From Isoetes taiwanensis (taxonomy: Eukaryota; Streptophyta; Lycopodiopsida; Isoetales; Isoetaceae): a DNA stretch of 64,000 bases. A program made the position numbers and the translations under genes. A model generated the notes under the pieces. That model saw only the letters and a program-made list of their open reading frames with translations, made no database searches and had not been told where the DNA came from. The DNA is taken from NCBI GenBank assembly GCA_021234155.1, contig JAJEKV010000032.1, positions 14,836,283 through 14,900,282 on the forward strand, in the 5' to 3' direction. Positions 1 through 9,788 of this stretch are shown in pieces (the first letter of the stretch is position 1; each line of letters starts with the position of its first letter).

Positions 1-175
1 TAGCCTTTTGGCCTGCGTCGCTTCAGATAACGGATATGCAACAAACACTATACGAGATAATGATACTTCCGTATACAACCCTTAACTAGACAACACATGC
101 TCACGTATATAATATAAACCCAACAAAGTCTTTCTATTCTGTCACATATTTAATATTTACAATCCACTCCCATTC

Positions 176-345
176 TTAGTCGGACTTGGCCTCGTCCAAG
201 GTCACGGAGGAGGAGTCAGATGAGTTCTCCTCTGTGGAATACTCATCCCCAGATTCTCCGTCTGGAGCCTGGATTTCAGGGAACTAGCTGTTCATAATAG
301 AGTTGCCGAGTGACCTAGTCTAGAAGAAAGGATTTGCGTAATATA
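176..345 (-). pseudogene. Acidic C-terminal coding scrap, unidentified
   Basis: Read on the minus strand, this stretch ends in a Ser/Glu/Asp-rich tail (motifs PDGESGDEY and EENSSDSSSV) followed by TAA at 178-176. An in-frame TAG lies about 37 codons upstream, after LGNSIMNS. The acidic bias suggests the old C-terminus of a protein, perhaps a retrotransposon polyprotein, but no domain is recognisable. I saw nothing I can name at 1-175 or 346-560. Confidence 0.25.
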
Positions 346-560
346 GTCTAGTCATGTCTCACTCTAGGATGACATTTCCTATGCATGGTCCTATATATAC
401 TAACAAGTATGGAATTTAATATATTAACAAATATAGATCAATAATTGAGAATCTACATATATATTTTAGTATGGCCGAAACCTTAGAATTCTATTGTTTA
501 TTAAAGCAATGGGGATACCTGACCCTCGTATCCCCTTGAATATTAAAATCAAAAGGTCAC

Positions 561-660
561 GACAAGGCAGGGGTGGCCGAGCGACAGATTCGGCTGGGCG
601 CTGATTGCAAAAGCGATCCAAAAGATCGGTTTGGCACCGCCCAGAAACAAGTTTGATCGG
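561..660 (+). repeat. Possible tRNA-derived SINE head
   Basis: A box A-like sequence, tggccgagcgac at 574-585, is followed 42 bp later by a box B-like sequence, ggtttggcacc at 628-638. This resembles the internal Pol III promoter of Leu/Ser-type tRNAs and SINEs. No cloverleaf can be closed, and no tail or target duplication was found, so this is weak. Confidence 0.2.
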
Positions 661-1164
661 GCAAGGACCTCATAATCTTGATCTTATCTTCCCTCTGCAA
701 ATTTACAAAAGGCTCCTTAACTGGGGTTTTCATGCAAAGAATTCGGAAATAACTCAGATTTTGATGGAAGGATTCAGAAAGAACTCGGACTTTGATTGAA
801 GGATTCCGGCAGGTTTTGAATTCACTAATGACTTTCAAGGTTCAGAAACAATTTCTATTCTGTTCCTTGACTTCACGGAAGCTATAGTAAAGGACGAACT
901 CCAAGCAATCATGCACATCCAACACTTTTTACAGTACCTTTGGAACTCTTCTTCGTTTCCTTGCTTCAGCTTCATCCTCGGCCCTTTGCCTCAAAACCTC
1001 TTCCGATTGCTCCCTCCTTTGCAAAACCATCTCAATTCTGACCTAGCATCACTATTTCACTCTAGTTGCATCAACGCCATAGCCAACCTGTGCAATTCTC
1101 TACTTGATCAAAGTACTGGGTTGGCTCCATCTTGAATGGAGAGGATTACGTGTATCGGGTTCAT

Positions 1165-1694
1165 GCTTAGGGTTTCTACAACACAATTTTGATCGATCAT
1201 ATCTCTCACATCCGATGTTAGATTTTTGTGTGCTTAGACTTTTAGAAAGCTGGTTCAGAGATCTTTCCAATGGTGTATGGTACCTGCATGCTTGGCTTTG
1301 TTTCAGTGGTCAAATCACCACTTTTTCGGACGGTGTGCTAGGGTTTCTGTGGCAACCGACAGACACTTCGACGTGCTGTATCTCACACATCTAGCGTCAA
1401 ATGTTTGTGTAGCTGGGTTTTGGAAAGCTGGTTCAGAGATCTTTCCAAAGGTGTAAGACACCTACATGTTTGGCTTTGTTTCTGTGCTCAAATCGATACT
1501 TTTCCAGGCTGTGCGCTAGGGTTTCTGTGGCAGCTGATAGACACTTCGACAGGTTGTATCACAGGTCGTCAGCATTTTGTGTACTTGGGCTCAATGGAAA
1601 GCTGGTCTAGAGAATTTTTCAATGGTATATAATACCTGCATGCTTCGCTTCGTTTCAGTGTTCAAATTGGCACTTTTCCAGACTGTGTGCTTGC
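1165..1694. repeat. Tandem array, three copies of a ~176-bp unit
   Basis: Units begin with gct(t)agggtttct at 1165, 1337 and 1515. The internal landmark aaagctggt recurs at 1246, 1424 and 1598, giving a period of 178 then 174 bp. Copies are diverged but colinear over their whole length, including a shared box around tttggctttgtttc. The unit is close to nucleosome length, as in many plant satellites. Small ORFs in it simply repeat the unit and I do not believe they are genes. The preceding 661-1164 holds nothing I recognise. Confidence 0.75.
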
Positions 1695-2171
1695 CATGGC
1701 CATACATGCAACCCCCAATTTGGAAGGAGACATACCTCAGCCCCAAGACCAGGCCCAGGCCCAGATCCAGTCTACTGCCCAGGCGCCCCCGCCATCTACT
1801 GGTCACACACATGACAACCTCGTTTGAAAGGACCAAACTGAAGGGCCTCCACGAAAACGGCCCCGATCAGACATCATGCATGAGGGAGAAGACTTCTCTT
1901 CCATGAAGAGGGAGGCCCGGGCCAAAGCCCAATTAGCAAGGCCGGTCCGATAGGTGAGGGTGGTTGCTCAGGTCCCACTGTAAATCTAGCACCAGCAGAG
2001 CCATGGAGCTAGCTCCAGGCTGGCGTTGCAGATAATTGTGCACGAATCGCATGTCTAGCAGCAGAGATGCAATCCTCAGTACCTCATGTGCTGAGAAGGC
2101 AGCTGGCGATAGAGAAGCAGCGGACCGCAGAGCTGGAGGGCCGCACATAGCAGACGGAGGCCAGCCTCCGC

Positions 2172-2357
2172 TTGGAACACTTTGAGAGGCAACAGGACAG
2201 GCAGGAGCTCACCAAAATGTGGGCCCGTCTGGATGCCCTGCCCATCACCGTGGAAGCCATAACTCAATTAGAGGTGGAGAAGCATGATTTTACTGACCTG
2301 CGAGCTCGCATGGACTCCCTCTCCACCATCATAGAAGTCCAAGCACAGGACAGGTAG
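2172..2357 (+). pseudogene. Degenerate coiled-coil coding remnant (gag-like?)
   Basis: A 61-codon open frame rich in Glu, Gln, Arg and Leu with heptad spacing (RQQDRQELTKMW, then LEVEKHDFTDLRARMDSL) looks like coiled coil. The same helical, charged composition continues upstream from about 2030 in interrupted frames (QLAIEKQRTAELEG). The stretch is GC-richer than its surroundings up to about 2880. A retrotransposon gag is the likeliest origin, but there is no zinc knuckle or protease nearby to prove it. Confidence 0.25.
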
Positions 2358-4212
2358 CGTGCTGAGCCGCAGACAATGCAACCATCTCTCGCCTCCAATC
2401 AAGAGTCCAGGAGGCCGCCACCACGAAGAAGCGTCCAGACCGCCTTTGAAACAAGCCAGGCAAAGTTGAGAACCCTTCAGAATAGGGTCATTACCAGGAG
2501 GTGCAGGAGCTTCGGGCTGCCGTCATCCAGCAAGGCAAGGAGAGGCCCATGAACAATTGAGGCAATGCATGCCAGAACTGGCAAGGCAGCACCAAGTCTA
2601 GCAGGAGCTGAGCTCCCGACTTCAGAAAGCAGAAGCCGCAACACAGGACAAGGCAGCCCCACATGCCCCGCATCCTGCAAGACGTCAACTGGGAACGCCC
2701 AATGTTGCACTAGCAAGTTGCACCATGCCACCACCACCCCTGTGCAGGCCACAACCCACGCCCCGCACACCATAACCAGCACCTATCACGACAGCTTCGG
2801 AGCTCAAGGAGTAGTGATGCGGGAGCCACAATGTGGTGGTGCGTGGCCTGACAGAAGAGACAGGAGAGCGGCTCCATCGATGTCATCATGACAAGTTGGC
2901 CGGACTTGTTAGATTACTTTTTTTCATTCGGTTGGATTATTTCTTGGAGGTACTAGCTTTATACATGGTCAACAATTATCCTAGTAATGATTCCTTCTTA
3001 GCGAGATGATCAAGCTCACCAAGTGATTTCACTATGTTGGATGTCTGTTGACAATCGTGTATAAGTTTAGTTACTCCTATGCGTTTCCTTTTCAATTCTT
3101 AATGCTTAGCTCAAACTTTGGGCAATCCTTTCAATGAAGAATATTTGGAAATGTCTGTCAATCCCATCATGGATGTTATCGTCCATATGCTTATCCTACT
3201 AGGCCCTATGAACTTAGATGCCCGAGCTTGCTAAAAGCTCGGTTAACACCACATTAACGTATGAAATAATAAAGTGGTTTTATGGGAACCACCCTTTTTA
3301 TTTATAATTATGATAACTAAATAATGAGTGCAAGACTTATCTCCCGGCATAGGAAGAGGATGATTCTTCCATCGTGGCCGTGGAGACAACGCCCTATCAT
3401 GCCTAGGATGATGTCTAATGCCTACACCTTTCGTCACCCTTGGTGTAGAGGATGGCTTCTTCCTCGTAATGGCCATAGACTAGAGGTGCTTTCCTATTAT
3501 GCATGATCCTATATGACCACTTTTCTCTCATGGTGTCTTTTTCCGTCTCGTCGCAAATAGACATTAATCTACCTTCCATTCACTTAATGAGTTTGTTTGG
3601 AGTGGCAAGGTGACATTCTTCAAGTCGATCGAGAATCCGGTCTCCTTCAAGTTGTACTCCTCCTTGATGTCGAGGTTGGATTTCTTCATTGGAGGCCTCC
3701 CATTGCTGATGGATTTGGTGATGTAGCTGATGACTTGAAGTATTCTATGCCCCTTCTGAATAGCCTGAAGGTAATGTCATTGAAAAAATCTTCCATGTTG
3801 TATTCTTTTTCTTGGCGGCTGAAGGACGACCCTCAATCTGATATTGTTATGTCGGCTCCATCACGTCTCCCGTGTCGAGTCTTCCTCTTGTCTGTACCAT
3901 TTTGGTAAAAGACTGCAAAGAATGTCAATTGCTTCACCCATTCGAATTGCTCAACATCCCTACCTTCTCTTATGTTACACTATGAGAGGGAGGGAATAAC
4001 AAGGGAAATGTTCATGCATTACGTATATCGCCTGTAAAATTACAATTAGTCCTAATGTTATATGGCCCCCTGGTGCCTCCTCTCGAGATGCAATGTGCTC
4101 CATGATACATTGTCGATATCCCTTCTGGCACAATGTTGTTGTAGATATATCTTCTCTTATTTGTACGTCAACTCGTATTTTGGGTAGACTCATCGATATA
4201 TTAAGCTCCTCG
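2358..4212. other. Unassigned DNA left of Copia-1
   Basis: No gene is supported. At 2390-2890 the GC-rich remnant continues with no named domain. At 3570-3760 the minus strand carries a short readable frame (KKSNLDIKEEYNLKETGF) that is interrupted on both sides. At 3975-4238 another minus-strand frame (SMSLPKIRVDVQIREDI) runs up to the Copia-1 junction. These are probably fragments of one or more old mobile elements. Confidence 0.4.
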
Positions 4213-4867
4213 TGTTGGAAATGTGTTATTAAGTTCATTGCATAATTAGAATAAGTGTTGAGAATTGAGCAGTGTTATCTGGCTATTGATTATACAGGGA
4301 GAACCATTGCAAATATTTATAGTGAGAAGATATAAATTATGGAAGTGCCATGTTGATCCATACACTCTTTGATACATGGTTATAGGTTGACCTATATCCC
4401 TTATGGTTATGGTAAAAGAGCCGAGTTAATGGTTTAAGACCATTGAATTATAAAGGCCGAGACCATTGCATTATAAAGGCCATTATTTATAAATATGTAA
4501 ATATCAAATAAGATCGAATACTTGGCGGCAAAAGGGTGGCAATTTTAGAAGATGGCAAATCGGTTGGATTGACAGCCTAAACCATTGAGAAAACCTGATA
4601 AAGATGAAATCACACCCTGTAATATACACAGATATACAGCATTTGGATTGACCTCTCAAGGAGGAATTTGTATGAAGAAGGATGATGGATACTTTGCATT
4701 GCTACAGTAATACAATCGATCTCATTGCTACAGTACCTAGCCTAGATTATTTTCAAAGGTCAAAGTTATTGTTAAAGCTAAAATATGCATTACAAGTTGT
4801 GATGTTTATCTAAGTTGTGATTGTTCCATTGTTGATAGAAAAGGATTAAATCTACAAAATTCTAATA
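4213..4867 (+). repeat. 5' LTR of Copia-1
   Basis: 655 bp, matching the 3' LTR with substitutions and several indels. It contains a short segment (gaagatggcaaatc region near 4548) absent from the 3' copy. The 3' copy has an extra ~21-bp duplication near 9606 and a 42-bp foreign insertion. The number of differences indicates an old insertion compared with Copia-2. Confidence 0.93.
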
Positions 4868-4869
4868 TC

Positions 4870-4881
4870 TGGTATCAGAGC
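4870..4881 (+). promoter_or_regulatory. Primer binding site of Copia-1
   Basis: tggtatcagagc lies two bases after the 5' LTR and is complementary to the 3' end of initiator-Met tRNA, the standard primer for plant Copia elements. The same site follows the 5' LTR of Copia-2. Confidence 0.93.
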
Positions 4882-4885
4882 GAGC

Positions 4886-5923
4886 TTGGTTGTGGTTGTC
4901 AGGATGTCTAGCAGGTCTGGATCAAGCTTGTTGAGCAGTGTTGATGTGTACAAGGGAGGTCCAGGCTTGCAAGTCTGGAAGGATGCCCTAACTCATATTC
5001 TAGAGGTGGAAGACCTCTGGGATTTGGTGGAGCCTGGAAATGTGTCTCTGACAAACACTATTATCAGGACAAGTGCAAGGGCTGACTCTGAAGGATCATC
5101 TGTAAATCCAGAAAATGCAAGTGCCAGCACTGGAGAAGTAAACTCTAGGGAGTCTGTTGGAGGAGCACCAAGTGCAAAAGCTGGAAGGACTGAGTATGCA
5201 AGGATTAAAGAAGCTCAAGGGATAATAATCTCAAAGGTAAGTCCCACTATAAGGCTGAAGTTAAGGAATAAATCACCAAAAGAAATGTGGATTTATTTGC
5301 TTAAACATTTTGAGGAGAAAACGTCTTCTCAAATTGACTTATTGGATAAAGAACTTAGAAATCTAAAAATGCAAGAAGATGAAGATATTTCTGAGTTCTT
5401 TAATAGGTTTGATAACATTGTGGTTGATTTGGAAGGAGTTGGAGTGGACTTAACTGAAAGATATCAGGTTTTGACCATTGCTAGAGCTGTAGTTGATAAT
5501 GAACAGTTGGCTTTATTCATTAGAAATATAGCTAAAACTAGAGATGAAGCAGAAAGTATTCTGATGACAGAATTTGAACAGAAAAAATTATAAAAGGGGA
5601 GAAAGAATCTGTTGAGATTCTATTCACTGGAAAAAAAAGGAAAAGTTGGAAGTGAGAAAAACAATTGCTACTATTGTCATGAGCATGGTCACTTTAAAAA
5701 CAATTGCCCCAAACTTAAAAGGGAGTATAACTGCTATACATGTGGGGAAAGAGGACATATAGCTGCCAAATGTCCAACACCTAAAGATTCAGAAAGGGGA
5801 AAAGGCAATACCAGCAGGGGTGGAAGAGGATATGGCAGGGGGAGAGGAGGAAAAAGATCTGAAAAAGCTTTTATCACAAAAAACATGGGGAAGAAGACAA
5901 AAACAATGATGAAGATGAGGTAA
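4886..5923 (+). pseudogene. gag: Copia-1 gag with zinc knuckles, frameshifted
   Basis: The first 235 codons (4886-5593) hold the Copia gag/UBN2-type core: VYKGGPGLQVWKDAL near the N-terminus, then RLKLRNKSPKEMW and ISEFFNRFDNIV. Frame is lost at about 5590, where comparison with Copia-2 shows a one-base loss next to the TAA, and resumes at 5612. The second part carries two CCHC knuckles (CYYCHEHGHFKNNC and CYTCGERGHIAAKC) and a Gly/Arg-rich RNA-binding tail (RGGRGYGRGRGG). Gag would form the virus-like particle and package element RNA; this copy cannot be made as one protein. Confidence 0.9.
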
Positions 5924-7156
5924 AATGTGAACTTGCTGTTCTTGATCAACAAACAAATGCTAACAAATCTTGTGATCCATTTGTAGTTGGTAGTGGGGCT
6001 GAGAGATCAGTAGTCCAAACTACTGATCTACTCAAGAAGGTGTCAAAAACTCATGCCAAAAATGTTCAAGTTGGAAATGGAGCTCTACAATCCATTGAAG
6101 CAAGAGGATTATTGCAGTTAGTTGACTTGGAAAGAAATGTAGTAGACATTGAAAATGTCCTTTGTGTGCCCAGCATTATCAAAACTTTAATTTCAGTCAG
6201 TCAATTGGTTGATTTAGGTTATAGAGTCAACTTTGACTCTCAAGCATGTACTTGGGAAATGAAAAAAAGTTTGAGGCCATTCGTGTTGGAAATTTATTTC
6301 AGTTGAAAAATCTGGAAGTAAATGCAGTAACCATTTCAGATTTTGCTCTTTGGCACAACAGGCTTGCTCATACTCATCACAATAATCTTAAATTCCTAGC
6401 TAAAAAGGGATGGATGAATTGCAACCATATAGATCCAGACAAGCACTTGGCAAGATCAATAGGTTACCATTCTCAAAATCAAAAGCAAGAGCTCGAGATG
6501 TTTTGGAGCTGGTCCATACAGATTTATGTGGCCCTTTGAACATAAGGGAAAGAACACAAAGAAGGTACTTTATCTCTTTTATAGATGATTACTCTAGAAA
6601 ATGCAAATGTTTTTGTCTTGAAAGAAAATCACAAGCTCTGAATGCTTTCAAACAATATGTGAATGAAATGGAAAGAGAAACTGGCAAGAAATTAAAGTGC
6701 ATTCGGTCAGATAGAGGAGGTGAATATTTATCCACAAAATTCAAGTATTTTTGCATAAGGAGACAATTGACATGCAGATATAGTCCATAGCAAAATGGTG
6801 TGGCTGAAAGAAAAAATAGAACCATTATGGATGCTGTGAGATCTATGATCAAGAACAGTGGATTACCAAACTACCTCTGGAAAGAAGCTCTCAAAACAGC
6901 AATTCTGATCCAAAACAAGCTTCCTTCTTCAAGCATCAAAGGTAATATTTCTGAATTATTGTGGTCAAAAAAATAAAACAAGTTTGAACTATGATAGATT
7001 TAAAGTCTATGGTTGCCTTGCATATGTTCATGTACCCTCTGAATTGAGGAAGAAACTTGATGATAAAGCTGAAATAGGCTTTCTTGTGAGCTCAAGATAT
7101 TCTCAAGTATAACATCCCTGCTCACACCTATTGTTCCAAACAGAACTATTTCAGTT
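5924..7156 (+). pseudogene. Copia-1 protease and integrase region, multiply broken
   Basis: The aspartic protease signature reads VVGSGAERS at about 5980-6010, so the catalytic Asp of the expected D-S-G triad is Gly. The GAG-pre-integrase motif WHNRLAHTH is at about 6350, but the following CxxC part is lost through a frame change near 6430. The integrase core is readable (VHTDLCGPLN, FIDDYSRK, RSDRGGEY at 6500-6730). It then hits TAG at 6788, just before QNGVAERKN, and has lost a few residues there relative to Copia-2. Further breaks occur near 6975 and at the inverted duplication at 7094. Function is certainly lost. Confidence 0.9.
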
Positions 7157-7188
7157 GTGAGCAGGGATGTTATACTTGAGAATATCTT
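7094..7188. repeat. Perfect 33-bp inverted duplication inside Copia-1 pol
   Basis: Bases 7094-7126 are the exact reverse complement of 7156-7188, separated by a 29-bp loop. The right arm is native sequence (SRDVILENIL, matching Copia-2), so the left arm is an inverted copy that replaced normal coding sequence. Confidence 0.93.
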
Positions 7189-9061
7189 GTACAAGGATAG
7201 AAATAAAGAAAAGGGAATTAAACAAGCAACTATGGATCAAGAACACGGCAAGAACATAGCTGCTGACTTGGATTTTGACAGTGAACTAGAAAATGCTGAT
7301 TGCAAAATGACAATTCCAGAAGAAAGAAGAAACGTGATTGAGGAAGATAAAGAAGGGAATCATATTGAGAACAATGCAGTAACAAAGAAGAGAAAAAGTC
7401 AAGCTGGAAAACTACTAGAAGAAGCAAAATTGGAAAATGGTCAATATGGCAGAAATGAACATGGCAGAAGCAGAAGGATTGAAAATTTCACACAGGACTT
7501 TGAACAAATAATGGCATTAATTGAGGATGAAGAATTACCTAAAACATTTGAAGAAGCATTGGACAGCCTAGACAAGACAAAATGGGAAGAAGCCATGAAG
7601 GAGGAACTGACCTCATTTGAGGAAACTCAAACTTATGACCTAGTGGAAAATCCTGGTGATAGGAATATTATAGGCAGTAAATGGATATACAAGATAAAAA
7701 TTAATGCAGATGGCAGTAAGAGGTACAAAGCACGGTTAGTGGCCCAAGGATACACTCAAAAAAAGGAAAAGGATTATCAGGAAACATTTTCTCCAATAGT
7801 TAAGCTTACAAGTATAAGATTATTGTTAGCTATGGCAAATGCATTGGATCTCGATGTTAAAACTACTTTTCTAAATGCTAAGTTAGATGAGAATATCTTC
7901 ATGAAACAACCACCAGGTTTTGCAAAAGGAGAAAATCAAGTATGGAAGTTGAACAGGGCTATATATGGCCTAAAGCAAGCTCCAAGGGAATGGTACCAGT
8001 GTATAAATAATTTTCTAAAAGATCAAGGTTTTGAGAAACTTCAAAATGATGGGAACTTATACAGATTCAAAGTCAATGAAGATTTTTGCATAATTGCCCT
8101 ATATGTTGATGATTGCATCATGATAGCAAACAGTACCACAGTTCTGAATATTTGCAAAAACATTCTGAAAGCAAGGTTCCAGATGTCAGATTTGGGAGAG
8201 CTTCAACAATTCTTAGGGATTGAGGTGATAAGAGATCGAGAAAAGAAGACTCTTAAACTAAAGCAAAATAGACACATTAACAACATGTTTGATAGGTTTA
8301 ATATGAAAGATGCTTATCCTGTAAAAACTCCAGTGGTACCAGGCCATCAACTCACTGCAGACAAAGATATGACAGAACAGGAGGTAAAAGAAATGGAGGA
8401 AAAACCTTATAGAGCTCTAATTGGTTGCTTATTGTATGTGGCCAATAACAGCAGACCTGACATTGCCTATATTGTCAATATCTTGAGCAGAAGGAATAAT
8501 AATCCAAGTAGGGAACATCGGTTAGCAGCCAAAAGAGTTTTAAAATATTTGAAAGGCACCAAGGAGCATGGGATAATATTCAACTCAACAAATCTTGATT
8601 TGTGTGCATACGGTGATGCGGATTGGGGAGGGGATTTGAGCACAAGAAAATCCACGTCAGGGTATGTAGTTTTCTTGGTAGGTGGAGCAATTACATGGAG
8701 AAGTAAAAAACAAAAGGCTATAGCAATGTCTTCAGCTGAAGCTGAATATGCAGCATCTTCACTTGTAGCAAAGGAAATTACATGGCTGAGAAGGCTTTTG
8801 GAAGAATTAGACTGCAAGCAAGATGGTCCAACACCAATCCTGCCTGATAGTCAAAGTTGCATAGCAATAGTTAAAAATCCAGTAGATCATGAAAGGACAA
8901 AACACATTGAGTTGAATATTCATTTTATCAGGGATCTAGCCTCCAAGAAATACATTCAAATGACACATGTAAGTACAGGAGAACAGGTTGCAGATATATT
9001 CACCAAAGGATTGCCAGAAGGAAAGTTTTTGCAGTTCAGAAATGATCTCAGAGTTTTATAA
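7157..9061 (+). CDS. Copia-1 reverse transcriptase/RNase H (intact C-terminal ORF)
   Basis: This 634-codon open frame is the C-terminal half of Pol. After an acidic linker come the RT core (WIYKIKINADGS, ARLVAQGYTQ, then LDVKTTFLNAKL), the catalytic YVDD box at about 8102-8113, and RNase H (YGDADWGGD, STSGYVVFLVGG, SSAEAEYAASS, DHERTKHIEL). It ends at TAA just before the polypurine tract. Compared with Copia-2, about four residues are missing before DVKTTFL, although the catalytic Asp remains. The apparent start lies inside the right arm of a 33-bp inverted duplication, so it is not a natural start; the ORF is a leftover of a larger polyprotein. Confidence 0.9.
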   Translation: MSRDVILENILYKDRNKEKGIKQATMDQEHGKNIAADLDFDSELENADCKMTIPEERRNVIEEDKEGNHIENNAVTKKRKSQAGKLLEEAKLENGQYGRNEHGRSRRIENFTQDFEQIMALIEDEELPKTFEEALDSLDKTKWEEAMKEELTSFEETQTYDLVENPGDRNIIGSKWIYKIKINADGSKRYKARLVAQGYTQKKEKDYQETFSPIVKLTSIRLLLAMANALDLDVKTTFLNAKLDENIFMKQPPGFAKGENQVWKLNRAIYGLKQAPREWYQCINNFLKDQGFEKLQNDGNLYRFKVNEDFCIIALYVDDCIMIANSTTVLNICKNILKARFQMSDLGELQQFLGIEVIRDREKKTLKLKQNRHINNMFDRFNMKDAYPVKTPVVPGHQLTADKDMTEQEVKEMEEKPYRALIGCLLYVANNSRPDIAYIVNILSRRNNNPSREHRLAAKRVLKYLKGTKEHGIIFNSTNLDLCAYGDADWGGDLSTRKSTSGYVVFLVGGAITWRSKKQKAIAMSSAEAEYAASSLVAKEITWLRRLLEELDCKQDGPTPILPDSQSCIAIVKNPVDHERTKHIELNIHFIRDLASKKYIQMTHVSTGEQVADIFTKGLPEGKFLQFRNDLRVL

Positions 9062-9070
9062 TTATGCAAT

Positions 9071-9080
9071 GAAGGAGGAA
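9071..9080 (+). promoter_or_regulatory. Polypurine tract of Copia-1
   Basis: gaaggaggaa lies directly before the 3' LTR and would prime plus-strand DNA synthesis. The identical tract precedes the 3' LTR of Copia-2 at 20649-20658. Confidence 0.88.
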
Positions 9081-9788
9081 TGTTGGAAATGTGTTATTAA
9101 GTTCATTGCATAATTAGAATAAGTGTTGAGAATTGAGCAGTGTTATCTGGCTATTGATTATACAGGGGGAACCATTGCAAATATTTATAGTGAGAAAATA
9201 TAAATTATGGAAGTACCATGTTGATCCATACACTCTTTGATACATAGTTATAGGTTGACCAAATCCCTTATGGTTATGGTAAAAGAGCCGAGTTAATGGT
9301 TTAAGACCATTGAATTATAAAGGCCGAGGCCATTGCATTGGTCTCCGTGGACGATAAAATCATATTCTATTCTATTCTATTATAAAGGCCGTTATTTATA
9401 AATATGTAAATATCAGATAAGATCGAATACTTGGCGGCAAAAGGGTGGCAAATCGGCCGGATTGACAGCCTAAACCGTCAAGAAAACCTGATAAAGATGA
9501 AATCACACCCTGTAAATAATATACACAGATATACAGCATTTAGATCGACCTCTCAAGGAGGAATTTGTATGAAGAAGGATGATGGATACTTTGCATTGCT
9601 ACAGTGAATAAGACCATTGCTACAGTAATACAATCGATCTCATTGCTACAATACCTAGCCTAGATTATTTTTTTTAAACATCAAAGTTATTGTTAAAGCT
9701 AAAATATGCATTACAAGTTGTGATGTTTATCTAAGTTGTGATTGTTCCATTGTTGATAGAAAAGGATTAAATCTACAAAATTCTAATA
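9081..9788 (+). repeat. 3' LTR of Copia-1, with a 42-bp insertion
   Basis: 708 bp, colinear with the 5' LTR except for small indels and a 42-bp insertion at 9340-9381. The insertion begins ggtctccgtggacg and ends in (TATTC)n. Confidence 0.93.
9340..9381 (+). mobile_element. 42-bp truncated LINE tail inserted in the LTR
   Basis: The 5' LTR reads uninterrupted from gcatt to ataaagg; the 3' LTR has ggtctccgtggacg, a short A-rich stretch and three TATTC units at that point. The same end, ggtctccgtggacgttaaaa...(TATTC)n, closes LINE-E at 53352-53398, and ggacgttaa...(TATTC)n closes LINE-A. This is best read as a severely 5'-truncated copy of that LINE family. Confidence 0.85.

Larger units (their letters stand above)
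4213..9788 (+). mobile_element. Copia-1: full-length but inactive Ty1/Copia LTR retrotransposon
   Basis: This is a complete LTR-PBS-gag-protease-integrase-RT-RNase H-PPT-LTR element, 5,576 bp. The LTRs start TGTTGG and end CTAATA, so the usual CA end is lost. The flanks CCTCG (4208-4212) and CCCCG (9789-9793) fit a 5-bp target duplication with one mutation. Gene order with integrase before reverse transcriptase defines Copia. Internal frames are broken in gag, protease and integrase, and the RT/RNase H part is the longest intact piece. Copia-2 in this window is a clear relative in protein sequence but has unrelated LTRs. It interrupts older unassigned DNA. Confidence 0.95.

Noticed and set aside
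561-660. A possible Leu/Ser tRNA gene
   Set aside because: Box A and box B-like words are present, but no acceptor stem or cloverleaf closes; kept only as a weak SINE candidate.
1104-1906. Several ~100-codon plus-strand ORFs with ESWFRDLS repeats
   Set aside because: The periodic peptide is the translation of the 176-bp tandem array; no codon bias or domain.
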